Shown here piece by piece: positions 1-9,370 of a DNA stretch of 64,000 bases; position 1 is the first letter of the stretch; the number at the start of each line of letters is the position of its first letter. A program made the position numbers and the translations under genes. The notes beneath the pieces were generated by a model that searched no databases, had not been told where the DNA came from, and saw nothing but the letters and a program-made list of their open reading frames with translations. Origin of the DNA: Paeniglutamicibacter quisquiliarum (GTDB lineage Bacteria; Actinomycetota; Actinomycetes; Actinomycetales; Micrococcaceae); NCBI RefSeq assembly GCF_019084045.1, contig NZ_JAHRED010000007.1:214660-278659 (forward strand), written 5' to 3'.

Positions 1-386
<386 letters not shown>

Positions 387-496
387 CTATCCCGATCTCC
401 CACTCACGCTAGAGAAACGCAGTTCCCATTACAAGCATCGATAGACGCGGGGCATCGAAGCACTCCGCCGGAGCACCTCTTCCGGGCGCCGGTGAT

Positions 497-532
497 GCGA
501 TCCCGCCGGTCCCCCCGGCCCGGCGGGATCGC
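497..532. terminator. Hairpin downstream of the excisionase-type HTH gene
   Basis: Perfect 13-bp inverted repeat (497-509 with 520-532) around a 10-nt loop, 18 nt past the stop of the minus-strand HTH gene. It lacks a U-tract, as many actinobacterial terminators do. Confidence 0.5.
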
Positions 533-549
533 CTGCCCGGCGTCTCCCC

Positions 550-774
550 TCAATCGCTCGCGGTCCGGTGGCCCGGAGCCGCCGAGTGTTGCTCGGCGAT
601 CAGGTATTCCTTCACCGCCTGGGCCGGAACGCGGTAGGAGCGCCCAAATCGCACGGCCGGCAGCTCCCCGGCATGCACCAGCCTGTAAACGGTCATCTTG
701 GAGACCCGCATCGCCAACGCGACCTCGGCCACCGTCAGGTAGTGTGCGTCCTCAAATCCCTTCAAATCCACCAT
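550..774 (-). CDS. Excisionase-family (MerR-like) helix-turn-helix protein
   Basis: A 74-residue protein that is almost entirely one winged-helix DNA-binding domain: YLTVAEVALAMRVSKMTVYR forms the helix-turn-helix and the following VRFGRSYRVPAQAVKEYL the wing and last helix. It belongs to the excisionase/BldC-like family of small actinobacterial DNA-binding proteins; most are orphan transcription factors rather than phage excisionases, and no integrase or att-like repeats are seen nearby. The ATG at 772-774 was chosen because the domain begins directly after it; a longer reading to 1068 adds unconserved sequence. Function beyond DNA binding is unknown. Confidence 0.8.
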   Translation of the reverse strand: MVDLKGFEDAHYLTVAEVALAMRVSKMTVYRLVHAGELPAVRFGRSYRVPAQAVKEYLIAEQHSAAPGHRTASD

Positions 775-1066
775 TTCGTCCCCAATCGAAGTGTCTTCAT
801 CCCCAGATGAAACAGCTGACAACGTGCACCGCTTCAACCCCTTGTGCAACGTTGTTCCCATGGTAGGCACATGGCCTTGGCAGCGCCATGGAAACGACAT
901 TGCAATTGGGGCACGGAGTTCTCCCCGCCAGATGCGGGCCCGCACGTCTTCGGCGGCATCCCCGGCTCCTGCCCGTTCCGGCCGTCCCGTGCATCCGTTT
1001 GGCGTCGCACCATCGGCGCACGCCGCCGCTATGGATACTGCTGCGCCGCGGTGCTTCAATTGCTCC

Positions 1067-2449
1067 ATGACGCACCTTGTGCAGGCCGACTACCTCGTGG
1101 TCGGGGCCGGCGCCATGGGCATGGCGTTCGCCGATGCACTGATCGACCACGCCGACGTGCGCGTCGCCCTTGTCGACCGGCGCCACGGCGCGGGCGGGCA
1201 CTGGCTCGACGCCTATCCGTTCGCCCGGCTGCACCAGGCCTCCGCCTTCTATGGGGTGGCCTCGACGTTGCTGGGCGATCGCCGGGTGCAGCAGCACGGT
1301 CCTGAGGCCGGGCTCCACGAGCGGGCCGACGTCTCCGAGATCTGCGCCTACTACGCACATGTCCTCGCCGACAGGATGCTGGGCTCCGGGAAGGTCGAGT
1401 TCTTCAACAACTGCGAGTACGTCGGGGACCGGCAGGTCGTTTCGCATGTCTCCGGCCGGCGGTTCGAGTTCCCGCCGCGATGCCGGCTCGTCGACGCCCG
1501 CTACCTCGCCCCCGATATCCCCTCGGTGACGCCGCCGCACTTCGGAATCGAGTCCGGCGTCCGCGTGGTTCCGGTCAACAGCCTCGCCCACATCATCGAC
1601 GCGCCGAGCCAGTACGTGATCGTGGGATCGGGCAAGACGGCCACCGACGCCTGCATCTGGCTCCTGGCCCACGGCGTGGATCAGGCAGCGATCTGCTGGG
1701 TGCGGCCGCGCGATCCCTGGATGCTCAACCGGGCGGTCGTCCAGCCTGATCCGGCGGTGTTCCTGGGCATGGCCGCGGACACCATGGAGGCCGCCGCGGG
1801 CGCCACCTCGCTGGAGGACCTCTTCCTGCGGCTCGAGGACGCGGGCGTGATGATCCGCATCGACGGGTCGGTCTTCCCGACGATGGCCAAGACGCCGACC
1901 CTTGCGCACTGGGAGCTGGAGAAGCTGCGCACCATCGAGCACGTGGTGCGGCTGGGACATATCCGGATGGTGGAACGGGGGCGCATCGCCCTCCAGGAGG
2001 GGTCGGTCCCGATCGAGCGGGACGCGCTCGTCGTCCACTGTGCGGCCTCCGGCCTGCGCTACCCGCCGACGATCCCGATCTGGGGACCACGGGAGATCAC
2101 GTTGCAGCCGATCCGGGCCGGGTTCCCGTGCTTCGGGGCGGCCCTGGCCGGCTACGTGGAAGCGACCCGCGACGATGACGCGGAGAAGAACCGGCTCTGC
2201 CCGCCGACCCCGTATCCGAACTCGCTGGCGGGCTGGGCGAACATGCAGGTGCTTGGCACCCGCGCGGTGGCATCTTTCGCTTCCGCGCCCGACATCAAGG
2301 CCTGGGCCGATACCGTGGCTCTGAACCCGGCCCGCGTCCCGCCCGGGGACGGCAGGTCCCCGGCGCTGCAGGACGCGCTCGGTCGGCTCAAGACCCGGGG
2401 CCCCTCGGGAATCGCGAGGTTGGCCGAGCTGGTGGGCGCGTCGATCTGA
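1067..2449 (+). CDS. FAD/NAD(P)-dependent flavoprotein oxidoreductase (monooxygenase-like)
   Basis: 460 residues with two dinucleotide-binding folds. The first, VVGAGAMGMAF near residues 9-19 followed by LVDRR, binds FAD; GGHW resembles the GGTW segment of flavin monooxygenases. The second, YVIVGSGKTATDA near residue 180, fits NADPH binding. The arrangement suggests a cytoplasmic single-component flavin monooxygenase or related oxidoreductase; the substrate cannot be inferred. The ATG at 1067 has no Shine-Dalgarno but TTCAAT sits 6 nt before it, consistent with a leaderless mRNA; an in-frame ATG at 1031 would add 12 residues. It runs divergently from the HTH gene and convergently with the serine hydrolase. 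Confidence 0.75.
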   Translation: MTHLVQADYLVVGAGAMGMAFADALIDHADVRVALVDRRHGAGGHWLDAYPFARLHQASAFYGVASTLLGDRRVQQHGPEAGLHERADVSEICAYYAHVLADRMLGSGKVEFFNNCEYVGDRQVVSHVSGRRFEFPPRCRLVDARYLAPDIPSVTPPHFGIESGVRVVPVNSLAHIIDAPSQYVIVGSGKTATDACIWLLAHGVDQAAICWVRPRDPWMLNRAVVQPDPAVFLGMAADTMEAAAGATSLEDLFLRLEDAGVMIRIDGSVFPTMAKTPTLAHWELEKLRTIEHVVRLGHIRMVERGRIALQEGSVPIERDALVVHCAASGLRYPPTIPIWGPREITLQPIRAGFPCFGAALAGYVEATRDDDAEKNRLCPPTPYPNSLAGWANMQVLGTRAVASFASAPDIKAWADTVALNPARVPPGDGRSPALQDALGRLKTRGPSGIARLAELVGASI

Positions 2450-2495
2450 CGGTCAATGCCTTCGGAACCCTGGTGACGGCGCTTTCCCGGTCCGG

Positions 2496-3737
2496 CTACG
2501 AAACCGGCTCGGGTTCCTGAAGCACCGGGGCGGACGCGGTCTCGACCTCCACCACCAGCGCGGCGGAAATCGCGTCGAAGGCGCGCAGGACGGGAAAGAG
2601 CCTGGCGGGATCCTGCGGCGTCGGCCAGGTGGACAGCTTGACCGCCACCACCTCGGCGGTGCGGTTGATGTAGACCATCTGCCCGTGGATGCCCAGGCAC
2701 AGCACCACGTCGTTGCCCTCGTAGGGGAACCACATCTGGTTCCGGTACATCCCGCCGGGCATCATGTTGTCCCCCGGGCTGTCGGCGAAGGCATCGCGGG
2801 AATCCGGGGCACCGGCCAGGGTCTGCTCGATCCACTCGCTGGAGAGCACCCGTTCACCGGTCAGGGAAAGACCGTCATTGAGGAACAGCGAACCGAAGCG
2901 GGCCATGTCGCGCAGCGTTGCGTTGATTCCGCCGTCGAAGACCCCGGTGCCGAACTGGTCGACACCCATGGCGGCGTCCGATTCCGCTCCGATCTTGCCC
3001 CACACCAGGTCCGACAGCAGCACGTCCATGGTGGCGCCCGAAGCGACCTCGCAGATCCATCCCAGCATGTCGGTCTCGCAGGAACGGTACTCGAAGACGC
3101 CGCCGTGGGCGGTCTTGCGCTCCAGGGTCCGCAGGAACGGGTACATGCCGGTGGGTCCGGGAGCCTTGGAGGCGGCCCAGCCAATGGCCTCCTCCATTTT
3201 CCGCACCCCGGCGGCCGGGTCCAGGTAGTTCTCGGAGTAGTCAATGCCGGAGCGCATGTCCAAAAGCTGGCGCACCGTCGCGCCGGCGTATCCGGTTTCG
3301 GCCAGTTCCGGCAGGTAGTCGGTCAGCTGCCCCTCAGGGTCAAGCTTTCCTGCGTCGCACAGCGCGCCCGCCACCGCGCCCACCAATGACTTGCTCATCG
3401 ACATCAACAGGTGCTGGGTCGGCGTCGCCATCTCGCCGAAGTACTGCTCGGTGAGCACCTGCCCGCGGTGCAGGAGCATCCACCCGTCGGTGTCAGTCGT
3501 GGCCATCACCGAGCCGACGCTCATGGGCAGCTCCCCGGCGTAGGCCGGGGGCAGCGTGACCGAATCCAGGTCGCGGTGTGCTGCCGGAAGCGGCGCCACC
3601 GGGCCACTCCCCCGGGAGATTTTCGCGGTGGGCAGGATGTCGGCCATGTGCTGGAAGGACCAACGCAGGTTCTCCGGGGACCTCCACGTGTTCATGTCCA
3701 CCGCAGGGGTGGGGAGATCCGGGTTTGTGCCGTCCAT
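2496..3737 (-). CDS. Serine hydrolase of the class C beta-lactamase / 6-aminohexanoate-dimer hydrolase (NylB) type
   Basis: 413 residues of the beta-lactamase-related fold. The SxxK motif SMSK places the catalytic Ser and general-base Lys at 113 and 116, and the conserved Tyr is at 217 in EYRSC. NylB has Ser112, Lys115 and Tyr215, so spacing matches closely. There is no signal peptide, again like NylB and unlike true beta-lactamases, so it probably acts on cytoplasmic amides or esters. SD AAGG precedes the ATG at 3735-3737, and a TAGGGT -10-like element lies at 3777-3782 on the same strand. Activity on nylon oligomers is not implied by family alone; esterase or peptidase activity is equally possible. 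Confidence 0.8.
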   Translation of the reverse strand: MDGTNPDLPTPAVDMNTWRSPENLRWSFQHMADILPTAKISRGSGPVAPLPAAHRDLDSVTLPPAYAGELPMSVGSVMATTDTDGWMLLHRGQVLTEQYFGEMATPTQHLLMSMSKSLVGAVAGALCDAGKLDPEGQLTDYLPELAETGYAGATVRQLLDMRSGIDYSENYLDPAAGVRKMEEAIGWAASKAPGPTGMYPFLRTLERKTAHGGVFEYRSCETDMLGWICEVASGATMDVLLSDLVWGKIGAESDAAMGVDQFGTGVFDGGINATLRDMARFGSLFLNDGLSLTGERVLSSEWIEQTLAGAPDSRDAFADSPGDNMMPGGMYRNQMWFPYEGNDVVLCLGIHGQMVYINRTAEVVAVKLSTWPTPQDPARLFPVLRAFDAISAALVVEVETASAPVLQEPEPVS

Positions 3738-4011
3738 GAGAGTCGCCTTCCGTTGCTACACCGTTTGTTGATTGGGACCCTACCATCGGGTATTCACGGA
3801 ACCGCAGACCATTCATGCCGTGTTTTCGCGTCGGCAGCCCTTCCGGCCGGGGAACAGGTCCTTGTCATTTCCCGCCATTGATGCACCCGTCGGAATTACT
3901 CCGTCGTTCCTCCCGCATGGTTGGCCGCGCGGAGTCGAGGCATGCCCTAGGGTCGAAAGTGGTGAAGCCGCCACCGTGCTGCACCCACAACCTAGAGAAA
4001 AGGCCGGAAAC

Positions 4012-4272
4012 ATGATCGGATTCATCGTCGCAGGACTCGTCATCGGGGCCCTTGCACGGCTCATCAAGCCCGGCAAGCAGAACCTGAGCCTGCTCGTCAC
4101 CCTGCTGCTGGGACTTGCCGGGTCCGTCATCGGCGGGGTGGTTGCCAACCTGCTGGGCACCGGCAACATCTTTGAGCTCAATGTCATCGGATTCATTGTC
4201 GCCGTCGTCGCCGCGGTCCTCCTGATCGGCACGGCAGAAAGCCTGGCTTCTCGCCGCAACTCGGTTCGATGA
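4012..4272 (+). CDS. GlsB/YeaQ/YmgE-family stress-response membrane protein
   Basis: An 86-residue protein with three hydrophobic stretches (about 2-17, 26-48, 57-74) separated by short charged turns, and the family signature GFIVAGLVIGALARLIKPG at the N-terminus. The family (formerly transglycosylase-associated) consists of small inner-membrane proteins induced by stress in many bacteria; the molecular role is unknown. The ATG at 4012 follows AAAGG. It stands alone, divergent from the serine hydrolase and convergent with the LacI gene. Confidence 0.85.
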   Translation: MIGFIVAGLVIGALARLIKPGKQNLSLLVTLLLGLAGSVIGGVVANLLGTGNIFELNVIGFIVAVVAAVLLIGTAESLASRRNSVR

Positions 4273-4305
4273 CCCACCGGGGCCGGCCCCGGACGAGGAA
4301 TGAGC

Positions 4306-4341
4306 GAGGCACCTGGATTGGCTTGTCAATGCAGGTGCCTC
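4306..4341. terminator. Bidirectional hairpin between glsB-type gene and lacI-type gene
   Basis: Perfect 10-bp inverted repeat (4306-4315 with 4332-4341) in the 125-bp gap between two convergent genes, extended by outer GGACGA/TCGTCC pairing with a bulge. No U-tract. Confidence 0.55.
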
Positions 4342-4397
4342 CGTCGTCCGCCCCGGAATCTGCAAGGACCTGAATTTCCGTGCCGATCCGGTTTCGC

Positions 4398-5477
4398 CTA
4401 CGCGACGGGGCCCAGCGTTGTTCCGGGCACGAACTCGCCGGCGAACTTTTCGTGGCGGACCTCGGTCCCGGCCCGGGCGCCCATCAGGCCTTCCAGGACC
4501 TCGACACCGCGTTGGGCCACCCGTTCCACCGGGATGCGCAGGGTGGTCAACCCGATCAGGTCAAGGCCCGGGATGATGCCGTCGCACCCGGTGACCGAAA
4601 TGTCTCCGGGGGCATCCAGCCCGACCGCCTTGGCCGCACGCAGGAAGATCATCGCGCGGTTGTCGTTCGGGAACATCGCGGCGGTTGCCGCCCCCTCGCG
4701 TGCCAGTTCCAGGATGCGGCCGATGCCCGCCTCCGGCCGGCCAAAGGCGTCGCTCACGATCCGGTGGACCGTGATGCCGCGGCCCTCCAGATGGACGGCC
4801 ATGGAGCTGCCGCGGCGGTTCTCCGCGGTGGAGACCCGGGCGGAGGGAACCAACACTGCCACGGACCGGTGGCCGGCGGAGGCGACCCGGTTGGCCAGCG
4901 TCGCGCCGTGGACGTCCTCGTCGTAGGACACCCCGTGGATCCGGGGGTGCTCCTCGACCCGGCCCACCGACACCACCGGCACGCTGTCCAGGAAGGGCTC
5001 CAGGTCGACGGCCTTGATCACGCCGGTGGAGACCAGCAGCCCGCCGACGCGCAGGCCGAGCATGCGGCGCAGGGCGGCGAGTTCGTCTTCGGCGCCTTCC
5101 TGCCAGTGCGGCACGGCGGTGATGAGTTCCAGCCCGTGGTTGCTCACCGCTTCCTGCACCAGGGAGTGCAGCTGTCCATACGCCGGATTCCGGGGGTCCC
5201 GCAGCAGCAGTCCGACCAGGTCGGACTTGCGCTTGGAAAGCCCCTGCGCCATGGCGTTGGGCACGTACCCCAGCTCGCGCACCGCCTTGAAGACCTGCTC
5301 GCGCGTTTGGGGGGAAACCGGCGGGTAGCCCACCAGCACCCGGGAGACGGTCGCACGCGAGACATTGGCGGCCCGCGCCACGTCTTCCATCCGGACCTTC
5401 AGGCCCTCGCGCGGAACCTCCGGGACCGGGCGGGAACGGGATTGCCCGGTCATCGGGGCCTTGGGCAAACCGGGCAT
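4398..5477 (-). CDS. LacI-family transcriptional regulator
   Basis: 359 residues. The N-terminal LacI helix-turn-helix is clear (MEDVARAANVSRATVSRVL) with the hinge-helix region ending GYVPNAMAQGLSKRKS, followed by a periplasmic-binding-protein-like effector domain. The start at 5475-5477 has AGGGAG at 6 nt; an upstream in-frame ATG would add 14 residues without a ribosome site. It is the last gene after the ABC/GDPD genes, 38 nt beyond the GDPD stop, and the two 18-bp palindromes with central CG at 10497-10579 are the expected kind of LacI-family operator. Likely a repressor responding to the imported glycerophosphodiester or sugar; the ligand is inference. Confidence 0.9.
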   Translation of the reverse strand: MPGLPKAPMTGQSRSRPVPEVPREGLKVRMEDVARAANVSRATVSRVLVGYPPVSPQTREQVFKAVRELGYVPNAMAQGLSKRKSDLVGLLLRDPRNPAYGQLHSLVQEAVSNHGLELITAVPHWQEGAEDELAALRRMLGLRVGGLLVSTGVIKAVDLEPFLDSVPVVSVGRVEEHPRIHGVSYDEDVHGATLANRVASAGHRSVAVLVPSARVSTAENRRGSSMAVHLEGRGITVHRIVSDAFGRPEAGIGRILELAREGAATAAMFPNDNRAMIFLRAAKAVGLDAPGDISVTGCDGIIPGLDLIGLTTLRIPVERVAQRGVEVLEGLMGARAGTEVRHEKFAGEFVPGTTLGPVA

Positions 5478-5515
5478 GCTCAGCTCCCTTTCCGCTGCTT
5501 CACTAGGTCCAATCC

Positions 5516-6403
5516 TCATCCTACGGCCATTCCCCCGGCGTTCCGGGCCGATTGCTCCCGGCGCCGGTCGCGGTAGGGAACCAGCAGGGACGGCCAGTCG
5601 GTCTGGATCACGTCCGCGCCAAGGGACATCAGCCGGCCCCAGCCCTCGTCCGGGGCTCCCAGCACGGAGGTCTCGTCATCGAAGCCGGCGAAGAGCGGGA
5701 CCCGGTTGCTCAGGTTGATCGCGTTCAGCAGGGCGAAGAGTCCCCGTCCGTGCAGCCAGTGGATGTAGCCGGGCTCGGCGAACTCGTGGTCGGGGTCCGG
5801 GGCGATCAACTCCATGCCGACGGTGTTGATGCCTTCGGTCGCCAGCACCTGGAGCACCTCGCTGTGTGACCTGACGATCGGCGCGTAGGGGTACTTCACG
5901 GGGTGCGCGGCGAGCGTGTCCAGCAGTTCCGCCTCCACGGGCGACTTGAACAGCAACCTGCCCGGTTCCGGCAGCCGGTCCAGGAACGGCAGCAACCGCG
6001 GCCAGGAACCCCAGGAGCGGTCCACGTTGAACAGCGTCCGCGGGTGGGCGCGGAGCACTTCCTCCACCCCGGCCACCCGCAGGGGCTCCCCGGGGTGCGA
6101 GCACCACTTGTAGGCAAGCTCCAGGATCTGCGCCGTGGACAGCGTGCGGATGTTCTCGGCAATGCCGAAGTGCATCGCCTCGTAGCCGTCGTGGAACAGG
6201 AAGAAGTCCCCGTCGGTGGATTCCACCACGTCGATCTCCACCATGTCCGCCCCCTGGGCCAGGGCCGCGGCGACGGCCGGACCCGTGTTCTCCGCGATGC
6301 TGCCCAGCCCGGTGCCGCGGTGCACGGCAACCAGCGGACCACCCCGGGCGAAGGCCGAATTGAGCGGTTCGTTGATCGCTGCGTAGGTGCCCTGTCCAAA
6401 CAT
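5516..6403 (-). CDS. Cytoplasmic glycerophosphodiester phosphodiesterase
   Basis: 295 residues with the full GDPD signature: H28-R29 in VAVHRG, E38-N39, E56/D58 in VEIDVVESTDG and H71-D72. These form the metal site and acid-base histidines that hydrolyse glycerophosphodiesters to glycerol-3-phosphate and an alcohol. No signal peptide, so it acts inside the cell, as UgpQ does in the E. coli ugp operon. It starts 1 nt after the fused permease gene ends, with GGAA as ribosome site, so it is co-transcribed with the transporter and probably processes what the transporter brings in. Confidence 0.88.
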   Translation of the reverse strand: MFGQGTYAAINEPLNSAFARGGPLVAVHRGTGLGSIAENTGPAVAAALAQGADMVEIDVVESTDGDFFLFHDGYEAMHFGIAENIRTLSTAQILELAYKWCSHPGEPLRVAGVEEVLRAHPRTLFNVDRSWGSWPRLLPFLDRLPEPGRLLFKSPVEAELLDTLAAHPVKYPYAPIVRSHSEVLQVLATEGINTVGMELIAPDPDHEFAEPGYIHWLHGRGLFALLNAINLSNRVPLFAGFDDETSVLGAPDEGWGRLMSLGADVIQTDWPSLLVPYRDRRREQSARNAGGMAVG

Positions 6404-6404
6404 G

Positions 6405-8183
6405 TCAGTTCCTCTGGTTTCGTGGATTTGCGGGTTCGGCCGTGGAGTCCGCCGGCGGCGCGGCCATCGCCCGTTTCCTGCGGCCTCCGGCGGAGGGCCG
6501 GCCGTAGACCAGCCACATGGTGGTCGCGGTGATCAGCATCAGCAGCACGGTGTAGACGAAGGTCAGCGCGGTGCCGTCGTTGAGCGTGTCCTCCGCGGTG
6601 GCGTTCTTGATGACGATGCCCAGCGGCTGGTACAGCGGGTGGGAGACGAACACCGCGGTGTCGTAGTCGTCGAGCAGGCTGTTGAAGTTGAGCGCGGCGA
6701 TGGCCGCCGCGGTCGGCGCGACCACGGGCAGCAGCACCAGGCGGAAGGTGGTCAGCGGTCCGGCGCCGAGGATCGCCGCGGCCTCCTCGAGCTGGTCGGG
6801 GACCCCGGTGAACGCCGCCTTGAGCATGCGCAGGGTGAACGGGATCTTCAGGATCACGTAGGTGATGCCCAGCAGCGCCACGGTGCCGGTCAGCACCACG
6901 TTGCCCATGATCCAGCTGGCGTGGTCGTAGGCGATGACCAGCCCCAGGGCAATCAGCGTCGAGGGAAGGATCCACGGGATGTGCAGCACGAATTCGATGG
7001 CGGCGCTCACCTTGTTGCGGTACTTCTGCAGCAGGCGTGCGACGAAGAGCATGCCGGCGACCACCGTGAGCGAGGCGAAGGCGCCGTAGCCGATCGAGAC
7101 CAGGAAGGGCCAGAACGCCTGGTAGTCGGTGAACACCAATTCGTAGTTCGCCAGCGTGAAGCTCTCCCACGACAGGGTCCCGGAGCTGATCGCCGAGGCG
7201 CTGGTGAAGGAGAAGACCACGATCAGCAGCGGGGGCAGCACGTACACGGCCAGCAGCAGGTAGGCGGCCGCGTGGACCGCGGCGTTGGCCCACCGGTTTT
7301 CGATCCGCTGCTTCTTCAGCGCCGCCGGGACCTTGGAGACGGCGAAGTAGGTGCCGCCCCTTTCCATCCGGTTCAGGATGCCCAGCAGGAGAATGGTGGA
7401 GATCCCGAGCACGATGGCCAGCGTGGCTGCCAGGTCGCGCGAGGACGGGGAGTTGGCGAAGGTCAGGATCATCGGCGTGATGGTCTGGAATTCGGTGCCG
7501 CCCAGCACCTGCGGCGCGGCCAGCGCGCCGAGCCCGCCCAGGAAGGTCAGGATGGTGATGGCGTAGAGCATCGGGCGGATGGTCGGCAGCACGATGGTGA
7601 GCAGCACCCGCCACGTGGAGGCGCCCATCATCCTGGCCGCCTCGATCGTCTGGAAGTCGACGCGTGCCAGCGCATTGGTCATGAACAGCAGGTGGTTGCC
7701 GGTGCCGGCGACGGTCATCACGAACACCACGGCCGCCATGCCGGTGAACCAGGCCCGGTCCATTTCCGGGAATGCGCCGGCCAGCAGGTTGGTCACGAAG
7801 CCCTGCTCGCCGTAGATGATCTTGTAGCCTGCAACCTGGACGATGCCGCCGTAGATGAGCGTGGTCGCATAGCCCAGGTAGAGGAAGCGGGCTCCCCTGA
7901 TGTCGAAGTACCGGGTGGCCAGCACGATGAAGACGCCGACCAGGTTGACCGTCACCGACAGCACCATGGCCAGGACGAAGCTGTTGCGCAGCGAGTCCAT
8001 GGCACGCTGCGAGGAACCCAGCCTCTCGAGGGCGCGGAAGCTCGGCTTCCCGTCCGGTGCGAAGACCTCGCCCAGCAGCCGCAGGTTCGGCCACACCAGG
8101 AAGGCCGCCGAGAACCACAGCAGCACGGCGGCCACCACGATGAACAGCGGGGAGCGCAACATCTTGCGCACCGAGGTGCTCAT
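6405..8183 (-). CDS. ABC transporter, fused double permease (iron/phosphonate-type)
   Basis: 592 residues with about 12 transmembrane segments arranged as two binding-protein-dependent permease domains (roughly 1-290 and 300-575), the single-chain FbpB/PhnU-like layout in which one polypeptide supplies both halves of the channel. Each half has a cytoplasmic EAA-like loop (EAARMMGASTWRVL in the first, EEAAAILGAGPLTTFR in the second) that contacts the ATPase. Its start overlaps the ATPase stop by 4 nt. Together with the upstream ATPase and lipoprotein it forms an importer whose likely cargo, by GDPD context, is a glycerophosphodiester. Confidence 0.88.
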   Translation of the reverse strand: MSTSVRKMLRSPLFIVVAAVLLWFSAAFLVWPNLRLLGEVFAPDGKPSFRALERLGSSQRAMDSLRNSFVLAMVLSVTVNLVGVFIVLATRYFDIRGARFLYLGYATTLIYGGIVQVAGYKIIYGEQGFVTNLLAGAFPEMDRAWFTGMAAVVFVMTVAGTGNHLLFMTNALARVDFQTIEAARMMGASTWRVLLTIVLPTIRPMLYAITILTFLGGLGALAAPQVLGGTEFQTITPMILTFANSPSSRDLAATLAIVLGISTILLLGILNRMERGGTYFAVSKVPAALKKQRIENRWANAAVHAAAYLLLAVYVLPPLLIVVFSFTSASAISSGTLSWESFTLANYELVFTDYQAFWPFLVSIGYGAFASLTVVAGMLFVARLLQKYRNKVSAAIEFVLHIPWILPSTLIALGLVIAYDHASWIMGNVVLTGTVALLGITYVILKIPFTLRMLKAAFTGVPDQLEEAAAILGAGPLTTFRLVLLPVVAPTAAAIAALNFNSLLDDYDTAVFVSHPLYQPLGIVIKNATAEDTLNDGTALTFVYTVLLMLITATTMWLVYGRPSAGGRRKRAMAAPPADSTAEPANPRNQRN

Positions 8184-9307
8184 CGGGAAGCCTCCGCGAC
8201 CAATGGCGCGCTCGCTGTCCGTTGCGCCGCGGCCTCTTCGGTTTCGGCCCCCGCATCCCCGTACTGCAGCACGTCCGCCGGATCGATGCCCACGAGAACC
8301 GGGTCGCCCGCCGCGAAGCCGGGGTGCCCGGTTTCTTGGAGCATGCCCTTGACCACTCCCTGGTCGCGTCCTGCCAACTGGACCCGGTAGCTGCTGTAGA
8401 CCCCGTGGTACTGGCGCGAGAGCACGGTGCCCGGCAGCATGAGCCGCGTGCCGTTCCCACGGACGACGTCGTCCGGGGTGTGCAGCCCCACCTTCTCCAC
8501 GCGGAGGTACGACGGCGAGCGGGCGTCAAGTGCGCCCGCTTCTGCATTCTCGCGCGCGTGGCCGGCGAGGGCGGCAACGGTTCCGGCGGCAAGCCGGTTC
8601 ACGTCGCCGATGAAGTTGCAGACAAACTCGGTGGCCGAGCGCATGTAGACCTCCTGCGGGGTTCCCACCTGCTCGATCCGGCCCTTGTTCATCACGGCGA
8701 TCCGCGTGCTCATGGTCAGCGCCTCGTCCTGGTCGTGGGTGACGTAGACGGTGGTGATGCCGAACTGCTCCTGCAACTCCTTCAGCTGGCCGCGCAACTG
8801 GTGGCGCAGCTTGGCATCCAGGTTGGACAGCGGCTCGTCGAGCAGCAGGATCTTGGGCCGCAGCACCAGGGCGCGGGCGATGGCGACGCGCTGCTGCTGG
8901 CCGCCGGACAGTTCGGTCACGCCCTTGCCCAGCTGATTGCCGTCCAGATCCACCGACGCGGCGATCTCGTCCACGCGCCGCGCGGTCTCTGCCTTGGACA
9001 CACCCGAAACCTTCAGGCCGAAGCCGATGTTCTCGCGGACCGTCATGGTGGGGAACAGCGCATAGTTCTGGAAGACCATGCCGATCTGGCGGCGCTGGCT
9101 GGGCAGGTGGGTGACGCGCTTGCCGTCGATGTGGACATCTCCCGCGGTGGGGTCGATGAACCCGGCCAGGGTGCGCAGGGCGGTGGACTTGCCGCAGCCG
9201 GAGGGGCCGAGGAGGGTGAAGAACTCGCCTTCCTCGATTTTCAGGTTGAATTCGGGAAGCGCGTGGAAATCGTCGAAAACGACGTCGATGTTTTCATAGG
9301 TGATCAT
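8180..9307 (-). CDS. ABC transporter ATP-binding protein (iron/phosphonate/spermidine-type)
   Basis: 375 residues. Walker A is GPSGCGKST near residue 35, the ABC signature [15 protein letters not shown] and Walker [17 protein letters not shown] follow, and the C-terminal 130 residues form a TOBE-like regulatory domain. This is the CUT1/Fbp-PotA class of importer ATPases. The ATG at 9305-9307 was preferred over an upstream start because the domain begins MITYENIDV there. It lies between the binding-protein gene and the fused permease gene and energises them. Confidence 0.9.
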   Translation of the reverse strand: MITYENIDVVFDDFHALPEFNLKIEEGEFFTLLGPSGCGKSTALRTLAGFIDPTAGDVHIDGKRVTHLPSQRRQIGMVFQNYALFPTMTVRENIGFGLKVSGVSKAETARRVDEIAASVDLDGNQLGKGVTELSGGQQQRVAIARALVLRPKILLLDEPLSNLDAKLRHQLRGQLKELQEQFGITTVYVTHDQDEALTMSTRIAVMNKGRIEQVGTPQEVYMRSATEFVCNFIGDVNRLAAGTVAALAGHARENAEAGALDARSPSYLRVEKVGLHTPDDVVRGNGTRLMLPGTVLSRQYHGVYSSYRVQLAGRDQGVVKGMLQETGHPGFAAGDPVLVGIDPADVLQYGDAGAETEEAAAQRTASAPLVAEASR

Positions 9308-9329
9308 GGCGTTTGCCCTGTCCTCTGAA

Positions 9330-9352
9330 GTGCCCGGGGTTCCCCCGGGCAC
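9330..9352. terminator. Intercistronic hairpin between binding-protein and ATPase genes
   Basis: Perfect 10-bp stem (9330-9339 with 9343-9352) with a 3-nt loop, directly after the binding-protein stop. In this position such hairpins usually stabilise the upstream mRNA or attenuate transcription so the binding protein outnumbers the membrane parts. Confidence 0.55.
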
Positions 9353-9370
9353 CCCGATTGCGGGACCTTC

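Noticed and set aside
550..774. Excisionase-like gene as a sign of a prophage or integrative element
   Set aside because: No integrase, att-type direct repeats or phage genes occur nearby; small HTH proteins of this type are common chromosomal regulators in actinobacteria.
5896..8592. An 898-residue open frame on the minus strand over the permease, and similar long Arg/Pro/Ala-rich frames elsewhere (for example 40377-43031 and 57918-60569)
   Set aside because: They are antisense or out-of-frame shadows in GC-rich coding DNA: composition is abnormal, no domain motif is visible, and each covers a gene with clear catalytic motifs.
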